Source: VBAS01 sp963773465 (GTDB lineage: Bacteria > Bacteroidota > Bacteroidia > Chitinophagales > Chitinophagaceae). From it: a stretch of DNA of 64,000 bases. The first letter of the stretch is position 1; the number at the start of each line of letters is the position of its first letter. This document shows positions 31,303 to 40,686 of the stretch, one piece after another. The stretch lies in the NCBI GenBank assembly GCA_963773465.1, contig CAVZBF010000004.1, forward strand, positions 1,674,001-1,738,000, written 5' to 3'. The translations under genes and the position numbers were made by a program. The notes beneath the pieces are model-generated. The model made no database searches. It was not told the DNA's origin and was given only the letters and a program-made list of their open reading frames with translations.

Positions 31303-32360
31303 ACTTTGAAAAAAATATTTTAATTACCGGCGGCGCAGGATTTATCGGCAATCATGTCGTAAGGTTATTTGTAAATAAATATCCATCATACCGCATCATT
31401 AATCTCGATGCACTTACGTATGCAGGCAACCTGGAAAACCTGCGTGATGTGGAAGACAAGGCCAATTATGTTTTTGAAAAAGCAAATATTTTAGAAGTAA
31501 GCGAATTGGACAGGATCTTTGGTCAATATACTATCGATGGAGTTATCCATCTTGCGGCAGAGTCGCATGTAGACCGCTCTATTCTTTCTCCGCTTGATTT
31601 TGTGTATACGAATATTATAGGAACAGTAAACCTGTTGAATACAGCGAAGAAGTTTTGGAAAGACCTTCCGGGAAAATTGTTTTACCATATTTCAACTGAT
31701 GAAGTATTTGGCAGTCTTGGCGAAGAAGGCTTCTTTACAGAGACCACTCCTTATGCTCCCAATTCGCCGTATTCTGCATCTAAAGCTTCTTCCGATCATT
31801 TTGTAAGAGCTTATGGTGAAACATTTCATTTGCCGGTTATTATTTCTAATTGCTCTAATAACTATGGCCCTTATCATTTCCCCGAAAAATTGATCCCTCT
31901 TTTTATAAATAATATCATTCATAAAAAACCTTTACCTGTTTATGGCGATGGCAAATACACACGTGACTGGTTATATGTAAAAGATCATGCAAGAGCTATC
32001 GATACTATTTTTCATAAAGGCAAAACTTTTGATACATATAATATTGGTGGTTTTAATGAATGGCAGAATATTGAATTGGTAAAACTGCTTTGCAAAATGA
32101 TGGATGAAAAGCTGGGAAATGCTGCCGGCACAAGTGAAATTTTGATCACTTATGTAAAAGACCGTCCCGGTCATGATAAACGATATGCGATAGATGCGAC
32201 AAAGCTGAGCAACGAGCTTGGCTGGAAACCATCTGTTACTTTTGAACAGGGATTAAGTGAAACAATAGATTGGTATTTGGAAAACCAGGAATGGTTAAAT
32301 AATGTTACTTCAGGAGAATATCAGAAGTATTACGCTTTACAGTACAGTAAGAGAGATTAA
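31299..32360 (+). CDS. rfbB: dTDP-glucose 4,6-dehydratase
   Basis: Converts dTDP-glucose to dTDP-4-keto-6-deoxyglucose. 353 residues, full length. NAD motif TGGAGFIGNH, HLAAESHVDRSI, STDEVFGSLG (catalytic Asp-Glu), YSASKASSDH (Tyr-Lys), NCSNNYGPYHFPEKLIPL, GDGKYTRDWLYV, all canonical for RmlB. rfbA follows; rfbC and rfbD for dTDP-rhamnose are not in the window. Confidence 0.95.
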   Translation: MNFEKNILITGGAGFIGNHVVRLFVNKYPSYRIINLDALTYAGNLENLRDVEDKANYVFEKANILEVSELDRIFGQYTIDGVIHLAAESHVDRSILSPLDFVYTNIIGTVNLLNTAKKFWKDLPGKLFYHISTDEVFGSLGEEGFFTETTPYAPNSPYSASKASSDHFVRAYGETFHLPVIISNCSNNYGPYHFPEKLIPLFINNIIHKKPLPVYGDGKYTRDWLYVKDHARAIDTIFHKGKTFDTYNIGGFNEWQNIELVKLLCKMMDEKLGNAAGTSEILITYVKDRPGHDKRYAIDATKLSNELGWKPSVTFEQGLSETIDWYLENQEWLNNVTSGEYQKYYALQYSKRD

Positions 32361-32402
32361 AATTTTATTATAATTAAAAGCCCTTTTAGGGGTTTGGGGT
32401 TT

Positions 32403-33269
32403 ATGAAAGGAATAATTCTAGCAGGCGGATCAGGCACAAGGTTATACCCGATTACAAAAGCAATTTCAAAGCAACTGATGCCGGTTTATGATAAACCAAT
32501 GATCTATTATCCCCTTTCTGTATTAATGCTCGCAGGAATAAAAGATATTCTAATCATTACAACACCTGAAGACAACGCACAGTTTAAAAGATTACTTGGT
32601 GATGGCAGCCATATTGGTTGCAATTTTCAATATGCAGTGCAACAAGTTCCCAATGGACTGGCACAGGCTTTTGTAATTGGTGAATCCTTTATCGGCAATG
32701 ATAAAGTAGCGCTGATATTGGGTGACAATATTTTTTACAGCGCAGGTTTTTCTTCTTTACTCGCTTCATTGGCCGATATTGAAGGTGGTTGTGTGTTTGC
32801 TTATCATGTTTCCGATCCTGAGCGGTATGGCGTTGTTGAATTTGATGAGAACAACATGGCTATCTCGATCGAAGAAAAGCCAACACAACCGAAATCTAAT
32901 TATGCAGTTCCGGGATTGTATTTTTATGATAACTCGGTGATCGATATTGCAAAAAAGCTAAAGCCATCGCCCAGGGGAGAATACGAGATCACCGATGTAA
33001 ATAAAATTTATTTAGAAAAGAGTAAGTTGAAAGTGGCTATTATGGATCGGGGCACCGCATGGCTTGATACCGGTACCTTTGATTCACTTAGCGATGCAAG
33101 TGAATTTGTACGTGTGATCGAAAAAAGACAAGGTAATAAGATCGGCTGCATTGAAGAAGTAGCTTATCGAATGGGATTTATTTCAAATGAAAAATTGGCC
33201 GAAATAGCAGAGCCTCTCAAAAAAAGCGGGTATGGAAATTACCTGCTTGGACTTGTAGACAAAAAATAA
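32403..33269 (+). CDS. rfbA: Glucose-1-phosphate thymidylyltransferase
   Basis: Makes dTDP-glucose from glucose-1-phosphate and dTTP. About 288 residues from ATG 32403. Signature GIILAGGSGTRLYPITKAISKQLMPVYDKPMIYYP, then ALILGDNIFYSAG with the metal-binding Asp and RYGVVEF and SIEEKPTQPKSNYAVPGLYFYD. Feeds RfbB directly upstream. Confidence 0.95.
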   Translation: MKGIILAGGSGTRLYPITKAISKQLMPVYDKPMIYYPLSVLMLAGIKDILIITTPEDNAQFKRLLGDGSHIGCNFQYAVQQVPNGLAQAFVIGESFIGNDKVALILGDNIFYSAGFSSLLASLADIEGGCVFAYHVSDPERYGVVEFDENNMAISIEEKPTQPKSNYAVPGLYFYDNSVIDIAKKLKPSPRGEYEITDVNKIYLEKSKLKVAIMDRGTAWLDTGTFDSLSDASEFVRVIEKRQGNKIGCIEEVAYRMGFISNEKLAEIAEPLKKSGYGNYLLGLVDKK

Positions 33270-33274
33270 TAATC

Positions 33275-34216
33275 ATGATTAACAGTAGTACCAAGATCCT
33301 CGTGACAGGCGGAGCTGGATTTATCGGAAGTTCATTAGCAGAGTATTTATTAAATAAGACGGAAGCTCAGGTAGTGGTAGTAGATAATTATTTAACAGGC
33401 AGGCCGCAGAACTTACCTGGATCAGACAGGTTCCGTTTTATAAAAGCTGATGCGAATGATTTTAATGATATCGCTTCCATTTTTCAAACCTTTGGATTTG
33501 ATTATGTATTTCATTACGCCGCTGTAGTAGGCGTCAAGCGTACTTTGGAAAATCCCGTAATGGTGCTCGATGACCTTCTTGGCATCAGGAATGTTCTTAA
33601 GCTTTGTAAGAACACAGGTGTAAAAAGGGTTTTTTATGCATCATCTTCAGAAGTGTACGGAGAGCCGGTACATTTACCGCAGCATGAACATAACACTCCG
33701 TTGAATTCCCGGTTGCCTTATGCTGTTGTGAAAAATGCAGGAGAATCTTTTTGTCGTTCTTATTTCCAGGAGTACGGGTTAGCCTATACCATTTTCAGAT
33801 TTTTTAATACCTATGGTCCAAAGCAAAGCCCCGACTTTGTTGTTTCAAGATTTATCAATGCTTCATTGGAACATAAGCCTATTACTATTTATGGCGACGG
33901 GCAACAAACAAGAACATTTTGCTATATCGATGACCACCTCGAAGCAACCGTAAGTTGTTTAATTAATAAAATGTATATCGATGATGTAGTGAATATTGGT
34001 AATGACCAGGAGATCTCTGTTCTGGAATTGGCAAGAGTGATAAAAAAAATTACCGATTCAAGATCCGAGATCGTTCATTTGCCTTCCTTACCCGAAGGAG
34101 ATATGACAAGGCGGCAACCAGATATTAATAAAATGCAATGTCTTTTGAAACGTCCTTTTACTTCGTTGGAAGACGGATTGAAAAAGATCATTGAGTTAAG
34201 ACAAAAAACAAAATGA
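33275..34216 (+). CDS. NAD-dependent epimerase/dehydratase (extended SDR)
   Basis: A 313-residue sugar-nucleotide SDR: TGGAGFIGSSLAEYL, HYAAVVGVKRTLENP, ASSSEVYGEP, catalytic YAVVKNAGE, FRFFNTYGPKQSPDFVVSRF, YGDGQQTRTFCYIDD. The pattern is closest to UDP-glucuronate decarboxylase or UDP-glucose epimerase relatives; the substrate cannot be fixed by eye. It overlaps gmd by 4 bases. Confidence 0.85.
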   Translation: MINSSTKILVTGGAGFIGSSLAEYLLNKTEAQVVVVDNYLTGRPQNLPGSDRFRFIKADANDFNDIASIFQTFGFDYVFHYAAVVGVKRTLENPVMVLDDLLGIRNVLKLCKNTGVKRVFYASSSEVYGEPVHLPQHEHNTPLNSRLPYAVVKNAGESFCRSYFQEYGLAYTIFRFFNTYGPKQSPDFVVSRFINASLEHKPITIYGDGQQTRTFCYIDDHLEATVSCLINKMYIDDVVNIGNDQEISVLELARVIKKITDSRSEIVHLPSLPEGDMTRRQPDINKMQCLLKRPFTSLEDGLKKIIELRQKTK

Positions 34217-35325
34217 GCAAAAGCGCATTAATAACCGGTATCACTGGCCAGGACGGAGCTTATTTATCATCGCTGTTATTGAAGAAAGAATATATTGTAC
34301 ATGGTATTAAAAGAAGAGCATCTTCTTTTAATACAGACCGCATCGATCATCTTTACCAGGACCCGCATGTTTCAAGCCGTAATTTTATTTTACATTATGG
34401 CGATCTGACTGACAGCACAAACCTTATACGAATTATACAGGAAGCGCAGCCGGATGAAATATATAACCTCGGTGCGATGAGTCATGTAAAAGTGAGTTTT
34501 GATACGCCGGAATATACAGCAAATGCCGATGGCATTGGTACACTCCGGATACTGGAAGCTGTTCGTTTATTAGGTCTTACACAAAAAACAAAGATTTACC
34601 AGGCGTCTACTTCAGAGTTATATGGATTGGTGCAGGAAATTCCTCAAAAAGAAAAGACACCATTTTATCCGCGTTCGCCTTATGGTGTAGCTAAATTATA
34701 TGCCTACTGGATGATCGTAAACTATCGTGAAGCATATAATATGTTTGCCTGTAATGGAATTTTATTTAATCATGAAAGTCCTTTGCGTGGCGAAACATTT
34801 GTAACAAGAAAAATTACAAGAGCTGCTGCACAGATCGCATTAGGTATGAGCGATAAATTATATGTAGGTAATCTCGATGCAAGCCGCGACTGGGGACATG
34901 CGAAAGATTATGTTGAAGCAATGTGGATGATGCTGCAGCAGCAGGAACCCGACGATTTTGTAATTGCAACCGGTATTACAACCAAAGTTCGTGACTTTAT
35001 AAAAATGACATTTGAAGAATTAGGAGCAGAACTTGAATTTAAAGGAAGCGGTAAAGAAGAAAAAGGATTTATTAAATCATGCGATGATATTTTCAGTTTC
35101 AAACCGGGGCAGGAAGTTGTAGCGGTGGACCCTAATTATTTTCGCCCCACTGAAGTTGACCTGTTGATCGGTGATGCGACAAAAGCAAAAGAAAAACTAG
35201 GATGGCAGCCAAAATATACTTTACAGGAAATGATAAAAGAAATGGTTGTTTACGACCTTGAACTTTTCCGCAAGCATAAAACGTTACTTGAAGCCGGCTT
35301 TCATGTATTGCCACGTTATAGCTGA
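34213..35325 (+). CDS. gmd: GDP-mannose 4,6-dehydratase
   Basis: First step from GDP-mannose to GDP-fucose. 370 residues, full length. ALITGITGQDGAYLSSLLLKK with the Gmd-specific GITGQDG, IKRRASSFNTDRIDHLYQ, STSELYGLVQ, YGVAKLYAYW, NHESPLRGETFVTRKITRA, GNLDASRDWGHAKDYVEAMW. Followed after 130 bases by fcl, which completes the pathway. Confidence 0.96.
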   Translation: MSKSALITGITGQDGAYLSSLLLKKEYIVHGIKRRASSFNTDRIDHLYQDPHVSSRNFILHYGDLTDSTNLIRIIQEAQPDEIYNLGAMSHVKVSFDTPEYTANADGIGTLRILEAVRLLGLTQKTKIYQASTSELYGLVQEIPQKEKTPFYPRSPYGVAKLYAYWMIVNYREAYNMFACNGILFNHESPLRGETFVTRKITRAAAQIALGMSDKLYVGNLDASRDWGHAKDYVEAMWMMLQQQEPDDFVIATGITTKVRDFIKMTFEELGAELEFKGSGKEEKGFIKSCDDIFSFKPGQEVVAVDPNYFRPTEVDLLIGDATKAKEKLGWQPKYTLQEMIKEMVVYDLELFRKHKTLLEAGFHVLPRYS

Positions 35326-35458
35326 AGTCTGAGATCGTAAATCATAAGTCAGGAGTTTGAGAGCGCAAGTTAGATCTGATTAAAGACAGCTCATACTAAT
35401 TCAATTTGAAATTCTGTCTTCAGACTTCACACTTCATACTTCAGATCTCATCACAACT
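35326..35458. repeat. Intergenic imperfect inverted repeat between gmd and fcl
   Basis: TGAAGTCTGAGATC near the start and ACTTCAGATCTCATC near the end are roughly inverted, with further AAGTC/GACTT pairs within. No gene or promoter box seen; probably a dispersed element. Confidence 0.35.
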
Positions 35459-36391
35459 ATGGAAAAAAATAGCAAGATATACATCGCCGGTCATCGCGGT
35501 ATGGTGGGCAGCGCTATTCACCGGCGGTTGAAAAAAGAAGGATTTGAAAATTTTGTTTTCAAAACTTCTGATGAACTTGATCTAAGAAATCAGCAGAACG
35601 TTGCTGATTTTTTTTCTGAAGAAAAACCGGCTTACGTATTCCTGGCAGCCGCAAAAGTAGGCGGCATACTTGCTAATAACATTTACCGTGCAGAATTCCT
35701 GTATGACAACCTGATGATCCAATCCAATGTTATTGAAAACGCATACAGGCAAAAGGTAAAGAAGTTATTATTTCTCGGTTCATCCTGTATCTATCCAAAG
35801 CTTGCACCACAACCGTTGAAAGAAGAATATTTACTCACGGGATTATTAGAACCTACAAATGAGCCTTACGCCATTGCAAAAATTGCAGGTGTAAAAATGT
35901 GTGATGCATACCGCAGCCAGTATAGCTGCAATTTTATTTCAGTAATGCCCACCAATCTTTACGGGCCGAATGATAATTATGATCTGAAAAATTCACATGT
36001 ATTGCCGGCATTGCTTAGAAAATTTCATGAAGCAAAAATTCAGGAGCAACCGGAGGTAACTGTGTGGGGCAGTGGCACACCCCGCCGTGAATTTTTACAT
36101 GCTGATGATATGGCAGATGCTTGTGTGTTCCTGATGAAAAATTATAGTGAAGAAGGATTGATAAATATTGGCGTTGGCGAGGATCTTAGCATCAAAGAAC
36201 TCGCTGAAATGATAAAAGATATAGTTGATTATAAAGGCAAAATTGTTTTTGACTCATCAAAGCCTGATGGTACTCCGCGAAAATTGATGGATGTTTCTAA
36301 ATTGTCTTCTCTTGGTTGGAAAGCATCTATTTCTTTAAAAGAAGGAATTGCACAGGTGTACAAAGAAAAATTTTCAGAAGTAATAAAATAA
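35459..36391 (+). CDS. fcl: GDP-L-fucose synthase
   Basis: Epimerase/reductase giving GDP-L-fucose. 310 residues. KIYIAGHRGMVGSAIHRRL (NADP motif with the Fcl-typical GHRGMVGSA), AAAKVGGILANN, LGSSCIYPKLAPQP, YAIAKIAGVKMC (Tyr-Lys), PTNLYGPNDNYDLKNSHVLPALLRKF, WGSGTPRREFLH. Fucose is thus a likely sugar of the polymer. Confidence 0.96.
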   Translation: MEKNSKIYIAGHRGMVGSAIHRRLKKEGFENFVFKTSDELDLRNQQNVADFFSEEKPAYVFLAAAKVGGILANNIYRAEFLYDNLMIQSNVIENAYRQKVKKLLFLGSSCIYPKLAPQPLKEEYLLTGLLEPTNEPYAIAKIAGVKMCDAYRSQYSCNFISVMPTNLYGPNDNYDLKNSHVLPALLRKFHEAKIQEQPEVTVWGSGTPRREFLHADDMADACVFLMKNYSEEGLINIGVGEDLSIKELAEMIKDIVDYKGKIVFDSSKPDGTPRKLMDVSKLSSLGWKASISLKEGIAQVYKEKFSEVIK

Positions 36392-36468
36392 ACCACAGCG
36401 GCACAGTGATACACAACGCTGTGTTTCCCTGCCTGCCGGCAGGCAGGTTTGTGCTCACCGTGGTTAAA
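36389..36468. repeat. AACCACAGCG-family inverted repeat with nested palindrome
   Basis: Arms AACCACAGCGGCAC and GTGCTCACCGTGGTT bracket AACGCTGTGTTTC and the palindrome CCTGCCTGCCGGCAGGCAGG (36428-36447). The outer element is related to 54335-54390 and 55511-55570; the inner palindrome is the same family as the tRNA-Arg T-loop insert. One repeat has jumped into another. Confidence 0.8.
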
Positions 36469-36475
36469 TTTCACT

Positions 36476-37312
36476 ATGGCTATTGAAGTTTTTATAGAAC
36501 CCGGTCGTGCCGAACGCAATTACTGGAAAGACCTTTGGCGCTACCGGGAATTGTTTTACATATTAAGCTGGCGTGATCTTAAAGTACGTTACAAGCAAAC
36601 GGTTATCGGCGTTGTGTGGAGTGTGCTCCGGCCATTGCTCACGATGATGATCTTTACATTTGTATTTGGAAACATTGCAAAATTTGAACATCCGGATGGA
36701 GTAAAATATGCTGTACTTGTTTTTGCCGGACTTTTACCCTGGCAGTTTTTTGCTGCAGGTTTAACGGAATCAAGTAATAGTTTAATTGGAAATGAAAGAC
36801 TGATCTCCAAAGTTTATTTTCCAAGAATGATCATCCCCGCAGCATCCGTTATCACAAGTCTTGTTGATTTTTTTATTTCACTGGGTTTGATGTTTGGTTT
36901 AATGATATGGTTTGGGACAATGCCTTCCATTAATCTTATTTTTCTTCCTTTGTTTATCATATTGGCCTTCTTTGCCAGCTTTGGTGTTGGACTTTGGCTT
37001 ACTGCCCTTAATGTAAAATACCGCGACTTCAAACATGTAGTTCCTTTTCTTGTTCAAATAGGCTTGTATTTATCGCCGGTTGGTTTTACTTCTCAAAAAG
37101 CTTCTGAGATAATTCCTGAAAAATTCAGGTTGTTATATTATTTAAATCCAATGGCCGGAGTGATCGATGGTTTTCGCTGGTGTTTCTTTGGTGATAAAAC
37201 GCCGGTCAACTGGAATGGAATGCTTATTTCGGTAGCTGTAATAATTATTTTTCTTCTTATCGGCATCCGCACTTTCAGGAAAATGGAAAAAAGTTTTGCC
37301 GATCTAATTTAA
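36476..37312 (+). CDS. wzm: ABC-2 transporter permease for polysaccharide/O-antigen export (Wzm-like)
   Basis: About 278 residues from ATG 36476, with an N-terminal amphipathic stretch (YWKDLWRYRELFYILSWRDLKVRYKQTVIGVVWSVLRPL) and six membrane segments ending in IIIFLLIGIRTFRKME. It exports undecaprenol-linked glycan together with the Wzt ATPase at 40687, five genes downstream. A start at 36449 lies inside a repeat and is rejected. Confidence 0.92.
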   Translation: MAIEVFIEPGRAERNYWKDLWRYRELFYILSWRDLKVRYKQTVIGVVWSVLRPLLTMMIFTFVFGNIAKFEHPDGVKYAVLVFAGLLPWQFFAAGLTESSNSLIGNERLISKVYFPRMIIPAASVITSLVDFFISLGLMFGLMIWFGTMPSINLIFLPLFIILAFFASFGVGLWLTALNVKYRDFKHVVPFLVQIGLYLSPVGFTSQKASEIIPEKFRLLYYLNPMAGVIDGFRWCFFGDKTPVNWNGMLISVAVIIIFLLIGIRTFRKMEKSFADLI

Positions 37313-37373
37313 GGTTAAGGTTAAGATTGAGGTTAAGAAACAAACTCAAGCTGCTCAATCTTAACCTTAACCT
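37311..37373. repeat. Strong inverted repeat in the wzm-oxidoreductase gap
   Basis: TTAAGGTTAAGATTGAG (to 37331) and CTCAATCTTAACCTTAACC (37354-37373) form a long stem. May attenuate or terminate transcription within the locus. The downstream gene starts at a TTG 20 bases later. Confidence 0.7.
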
Positions 37374-37393
37374 CAAACTTAACCTTAAGACTC

Positions 37394-38398
37394 TTGCAAT
37401 TCGCCATCATCGGTTGCGGAAATATTGGAAAACGTCATGCTGAGCAGATACAGACCGTAGGAAAATTGACGGCTGTTTGTGATATCATCAAATCAAAAGC
37501 TGAAGAGCTCGGAAAAAAATACGGCGCCGACGTGTTTACTTCTATTGAAGCGTTGCTTGCAGGTAAAAAAGATATCGATGTTGCCGTTATTTGCACACCG
37601 AATGGCTTGCATGCACAACACTCGATAAGGTCATTGAAGGAGGGATGTCATGTGCTTTGCGAGAAACCGATGGCGATTAGATCTGCTGATTGCACAGCAA
37701 TGATCGCGGAAGCCAACAAGGCAGGTAAGCATCTTTTTATAGTAAAACAAAATCGTTTTAACCCACCTGTTGTTGCTGTAAAAAAATTAATGGATGAGAA
37801 TAAGCTGGGTAATATTTACAGCATTCAGCTGAATTGTTTCTGGAACCGTGATGCAAAGTATTATGAGAACTCCTGGAAAGGATCAAAGGATCTGGATGGA
37901 GGAACTCTTTTTACTCAATTCAGCCACTTTATCGATCTTCTTTATTGGTTGATCGGTGATATAAAGCAGGTAAAAGCGTTTACAAAAAATTCAGGCCATA
38001 AAAAAATTATTGAGTTTGAAGACAATGGTGTTGTGATCCTGGAATTTGAAAATGGAACCATCGGAACTATAAACTATACAGTGAATAGTTATAAAAAAAA
38101 TATGGAAGGGTCTTTAACGATTTTCGGAGAAAAAGGAACAGTAAAAATAGGCGGACAATACTTAAATGAATTAGAATATCAGCAAATAGAAGATCATGTT
38201 ATTGCCGGATTGCCACCCGGTAATAAAGCTAATGAATACGGATTCTACCAGGGCTCAATGAGCAATCATGATAAAGTATATCAAAATCTCATTGATGTTA
38301 TCAACAATAATGCAGTGATGGCGGCAAGCAGCCATGATGGATTAAAGACCGTGCAGATCATTGAAAAAATCTATGCGGCTGCTGAAAATTTGGATTAA
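37394..38398 (+). CDS. Gfo/Idh/MocA-family oxidoreductase (WbpB/WlbA-like), TTG start
   Basis: A 334-residue NAD(P)-dependent sugar oxidoreductase: FAIIGCGNIGKRHAEQI, AVICTPNGLHAQHSIRSLKEGCHVLCEKPMAI (catalytic EKP), then FNPPVVAVKKLMDENKLG and GGTLFTQFSHFIDLLYWL. With the acetyltransferase 3 bases downstream it resembles the WbpB-WbpD / WlbA-WlbB pairs that make 3-acetamido uronic acids; the WbpE-like aminotransferase is not in the window. No ATG lies near, so TTG 37394 is taken as start. Confidence 0.88.
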   Translation: MQFAIIGCGNIGKRHAEQIQTVGKLTAVCDIIKSKAEELGKKYGADVFTSIEALLAGKKDIDVAVICTPNGLHAQHSIRSLKEGCHVLCEKPMAIRSADCTAMIAEANKAGKHLFIVKQNRFNPPVVAVKKLMDENKLGNIYSIQLNCFWNRDAKYYENSWKGSKDLDGGTLFTQFSHFIDLLYWLIGDIKQVKAFTKNSGHKKIIEFEDNGVVILEFENGTIGTINYTVNSYKKNMEGSLTIFGEKGTVKIGGQYLNELEYQQIEDHVIAGLPPGNKANEYGFYQGSMSNHDKVYQNLIDVINNNAVMAASSHDGLKTVQIIEKIYAAAENLD

Positions 38399-38401
38399 AC
38401 C

Positions 38402-38857
38402 ATGGGCATGCCAATTACTAAACATAGCGAGATAAGGGATGTGCAGTTCGGAGAAAATGTAACCGTGGTGGAGCCGGTAAACCTTTATGAATGTAAGATC
38501 GGCGATAATGGGTTTATTGGCCCTTTTGTTGAAATACAAAAAGGCGCAGAGGTTGGAAGTAATTGTAAAATTCAATCACACAGTTTTATTTGCGAGTTAG
38601 TAACTATCGGTAACAATTGCTTTATCGGCCATGGCGTCATGTTTATTAATGATACAATGAAAGCAGGCCCTGCCAATGGCGATAGATCAAAATGGCAAAA
38701 AACAATTATCGGGGATAATGTATCCATCGGTTCGAATGCAACGATCCTTCCGGTGGAGATATGTAACGATGTTATTATCGGTGCCGGATCTGTGGTAACA
38801 AAAAACATCGATGAGCCGGGAATATATGCTGGCAATCCCGCAAAAAAAATTGAATGA
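38402..38857 (+). CDS. Left-handed beta-helix acyltransferase (WbpD/WlbB-like)
   Basis: A 151-residue hexapeptide-repeat N-acetyltransferase. Repeats run through KIGDNGFIGPFVEIQKGAEVGSNCKIQSHSF, then GNNCFIGHGVMFINDT with the loop NGDRSKWQKTIIGDNVSIGSNATIL and VIIGAGSVVTKNI, ending YAGNPAKKIE. The ND and S/G residues match UDP-2-acetamido-3-amino uronate acetyltransferases. Operon partner of the preceding oxidoreductase. Confidence 0.9.
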   Translation: MGMPITKHSEIRDVQFGENVTVVEPVNLYECKIGDNGFIGPFVEIQKGAEVGSNCKIQSHSFICELVTIGNNCFIGHGVMFINDTMKAGPANGDRSKWQKTIIGDNVSIGSNATILPVEICNDVIIGAGSVVTKNIDEPGIYAGNPAKKIE

Positions 38858-38872
38858 CTTTAAATTGTTTTA

Positions 38873-39784
38873 ATGAAACAGTTAAGATATTATTTTAATT
38901 ATATCGATAAATGCAACATGTGTGGCAGTTCCGCTGATAGGCATAAAATTCTTGGTCAACGGTTAAATCAATCACAGGGCTTTAATCCAAAATCCAAAAT
39001 CGGAATTTCTACTACTGTCATGAAGTGTAAGAACTGCGGATTGATCTTTTCAAATCCGCAACCGGTGCCATTTGATCTCCAGGATCATTATGGTGTTCCG
39101 CCTGAAAATTATTGGAAACCGGAATATTTTACTATCGATAAAAATTATATCGCCGGCCAGATAGAAAGAACGAAAAGTCTTTCACAGTTTCAGCAAGGCA
39201 TGAAAGCACTTGATATTGGAGCAGGCCTTGGAAAAGGGATGATCTCACTTAAGAATAATGGCTATGATGTGTATGGCTTTGAGCCCTCGGTTTCCTTTCA
39301 TAAGATGGCAATTGAAAAAATGAATATACCTCCCGAAAAATTAAAATTAGGAATGATCGAGGAGGTAGATTATCAGGAGAATTTTTTTGATTTTATTAGT
39401 TTCGGCGCCGTGCTTGAGCATCTATACGATCCATCTGCAGCATTACAGAAAGCTTTTAAATGGCTAAAGCCGGGAGGATTAATACATATAGAAGTACCTT
39501 CTTCAAAATACCTGATACCAAAAATTTTCAATTTTTATTTTAGCTTGAGAGGAACGAATTATGTAAATAATATTAGTCCGATGCACCGGCCTTTTCATCT
39601 TTATGAGTTTGGTATTGATTCTTTCAGATTTCATTCCAATGCCAATAACTATGAAATTGCCCACCATGAATATTATGTATGCGATATTTATTTTATTCCT
39701 AAAATTTTTCATGGCATATTAACATGGTACATGGCCAAAACAAATAAAGGGATGCAGTTGGCGGTATGGTTAAGAAAAAAATAG
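38873..39784 (+). CDS. Class I SAM methyltransferase with N-terminal zinc ribbon
   Basis: 303 residues. The N-terminus has Cys pairs CNMCGSS and CKNCGLIFSNPQP, a zinc-binding ribbon seen in many glycan or sugar methyltransferases. SAM motif I is ALDIGAGLGKGM near residue 113, followed by FISFGAVLEHLYDPSAAL and LKPGGLIHIEVPS. Target unknown; a sugar of the polymer is likely. Confidence 0.82.
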   Translation: MKQLRYYFNYIDKCNMCGSSADRHKILGQRLNQSQGFNPKSKIGISTTVMKCKNCGLIFSNPQPVPFDLQDHYGVPPENYWKPEYFTIDKNYIAGQIERTKSLSQFQQGMKALDIGAGLGKGMISLKNNGYDVYGFEPSVSFHKMAIEKMNIPPEKLKLGMIEEVDYQENFFDFISFGAVLEHLYDPSAALQKAFKWLKPGGLIHIEVPSSKYLIPKIFNFYFSLRGTNYVNNISPMHRPFHLYEFGIDSFRFHSNANNYEIAHHEYYVCDIYFIPKIFHGILTWYMAKTNKGMQLAVWLRKK

Positions 39785-39798
39785 ATGGGGATATATAA

Positions 39799-40677
39799 AT
39801 GAAACAGCTCTTAGCAAAAGCCTATAAGTTAATTCCGTTCAAAAAGCATTTATTTGGGGTGATAAAATTATTCTGGATACCACCTCATTCTGTTTACAAG
39901 CATTTACATTTTACCGGAACAATAAAAATAAAAGCGGACAATGCAGCTTCTTTTTACATGAAGCATTATGGAATGGAAATTGAAAATGATTTTTTCTGGA
40001 AAGGATTAACTGGTGGCTGGGAAAAAATTTCGATGAAGTACTGGATACTGTTATGCCGGAATGCAAAAGTGATAGTAGATATTGGCGCTAACACAGGTGT
40101 TTATTCATTAACGGCAAAAGCGATAAATCCTTCAGCCAAAGTATACGCCTTCGAACCTTTAAAGCAAATGTTCAGAAAGCTTACTTTAAATAACGAACTA
40201 AATAAGTATAACATAGATTGTATCGAAAAAGCAGCCTCAGACAGAAATGGAAAAGCCATCATATATGAAACCGGGACAGATCATGTGGCAGCCGCATCAT
40301 TAAATGCTGAAACAAGACAATACGGGGATCTTAATACGGAAACGGAGATCGAGGCAATAACGTTGGATACTTTCATCCAGGCAAATGATATTGGTAAGAT
40401 CGATCTTATTAAAATGGATGTGGAAACCCATGAGCCGAATGTACTGGAAGGATATAAGCAATTCATGTCATTGCATCGTCCTGATTTTTTAATTGAAGTA
40501 CTTAATGATGGAGTTGCTGAAAAGCTTCAACCATTATTTGACGGCCTGGAATATTATTATTTTAATATCGATGATAAACAGGGAACGATTAGAAAAACAG
40601 ACAGGATAATGAAAAGCGATTATTTCAATTATCTGGTTTGTACAAAAGAATCGGCGCAACAACTCAAACTCATTTAG
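39799..40677 (+). CDS. FkbM-family methyltransferase
   Basis: 292 residues. FkbM signature: VIVDIGANTGVYSLTA, VYAFEPLKQMFRKL, KAASDRNGKAIIY, ITLDTFIQANDIGKIDLIKMDVETHEPNVLEG. FkbM enzymes O-methylate hydroxyls, often on sugars of surface glycans. Lies between another methyltransferase and wzt. Confidence 0.88.
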   Translation: MKQLLAKAYKLIPFKKHLFGVIKLFWIPPHSVYKHLHFTGTIKIKADNAASFYMKHYGMEIENDFFWKGLTGGWEKISMKYWILLCRNAKVIVDIGANTGVYSLTAKAINPSAKVYAFEPLKQMFRKLTLNNELNKYNIDCIEKAASDRNGKAIIYETGTDHVAAASLNAETRQYGDLNTETEIEAITLDTFIQANDIGKIDLIKMDVETHEPNVLEGYKQFMSLHRPDFLIEVLNDGVAEKLQPLFDGLEYYYFNIDDKQGTIRKTDRIMKSDYFNYLVCTKESAQQLKLI

Positions 40678-40686
40678 AAATTTTTG

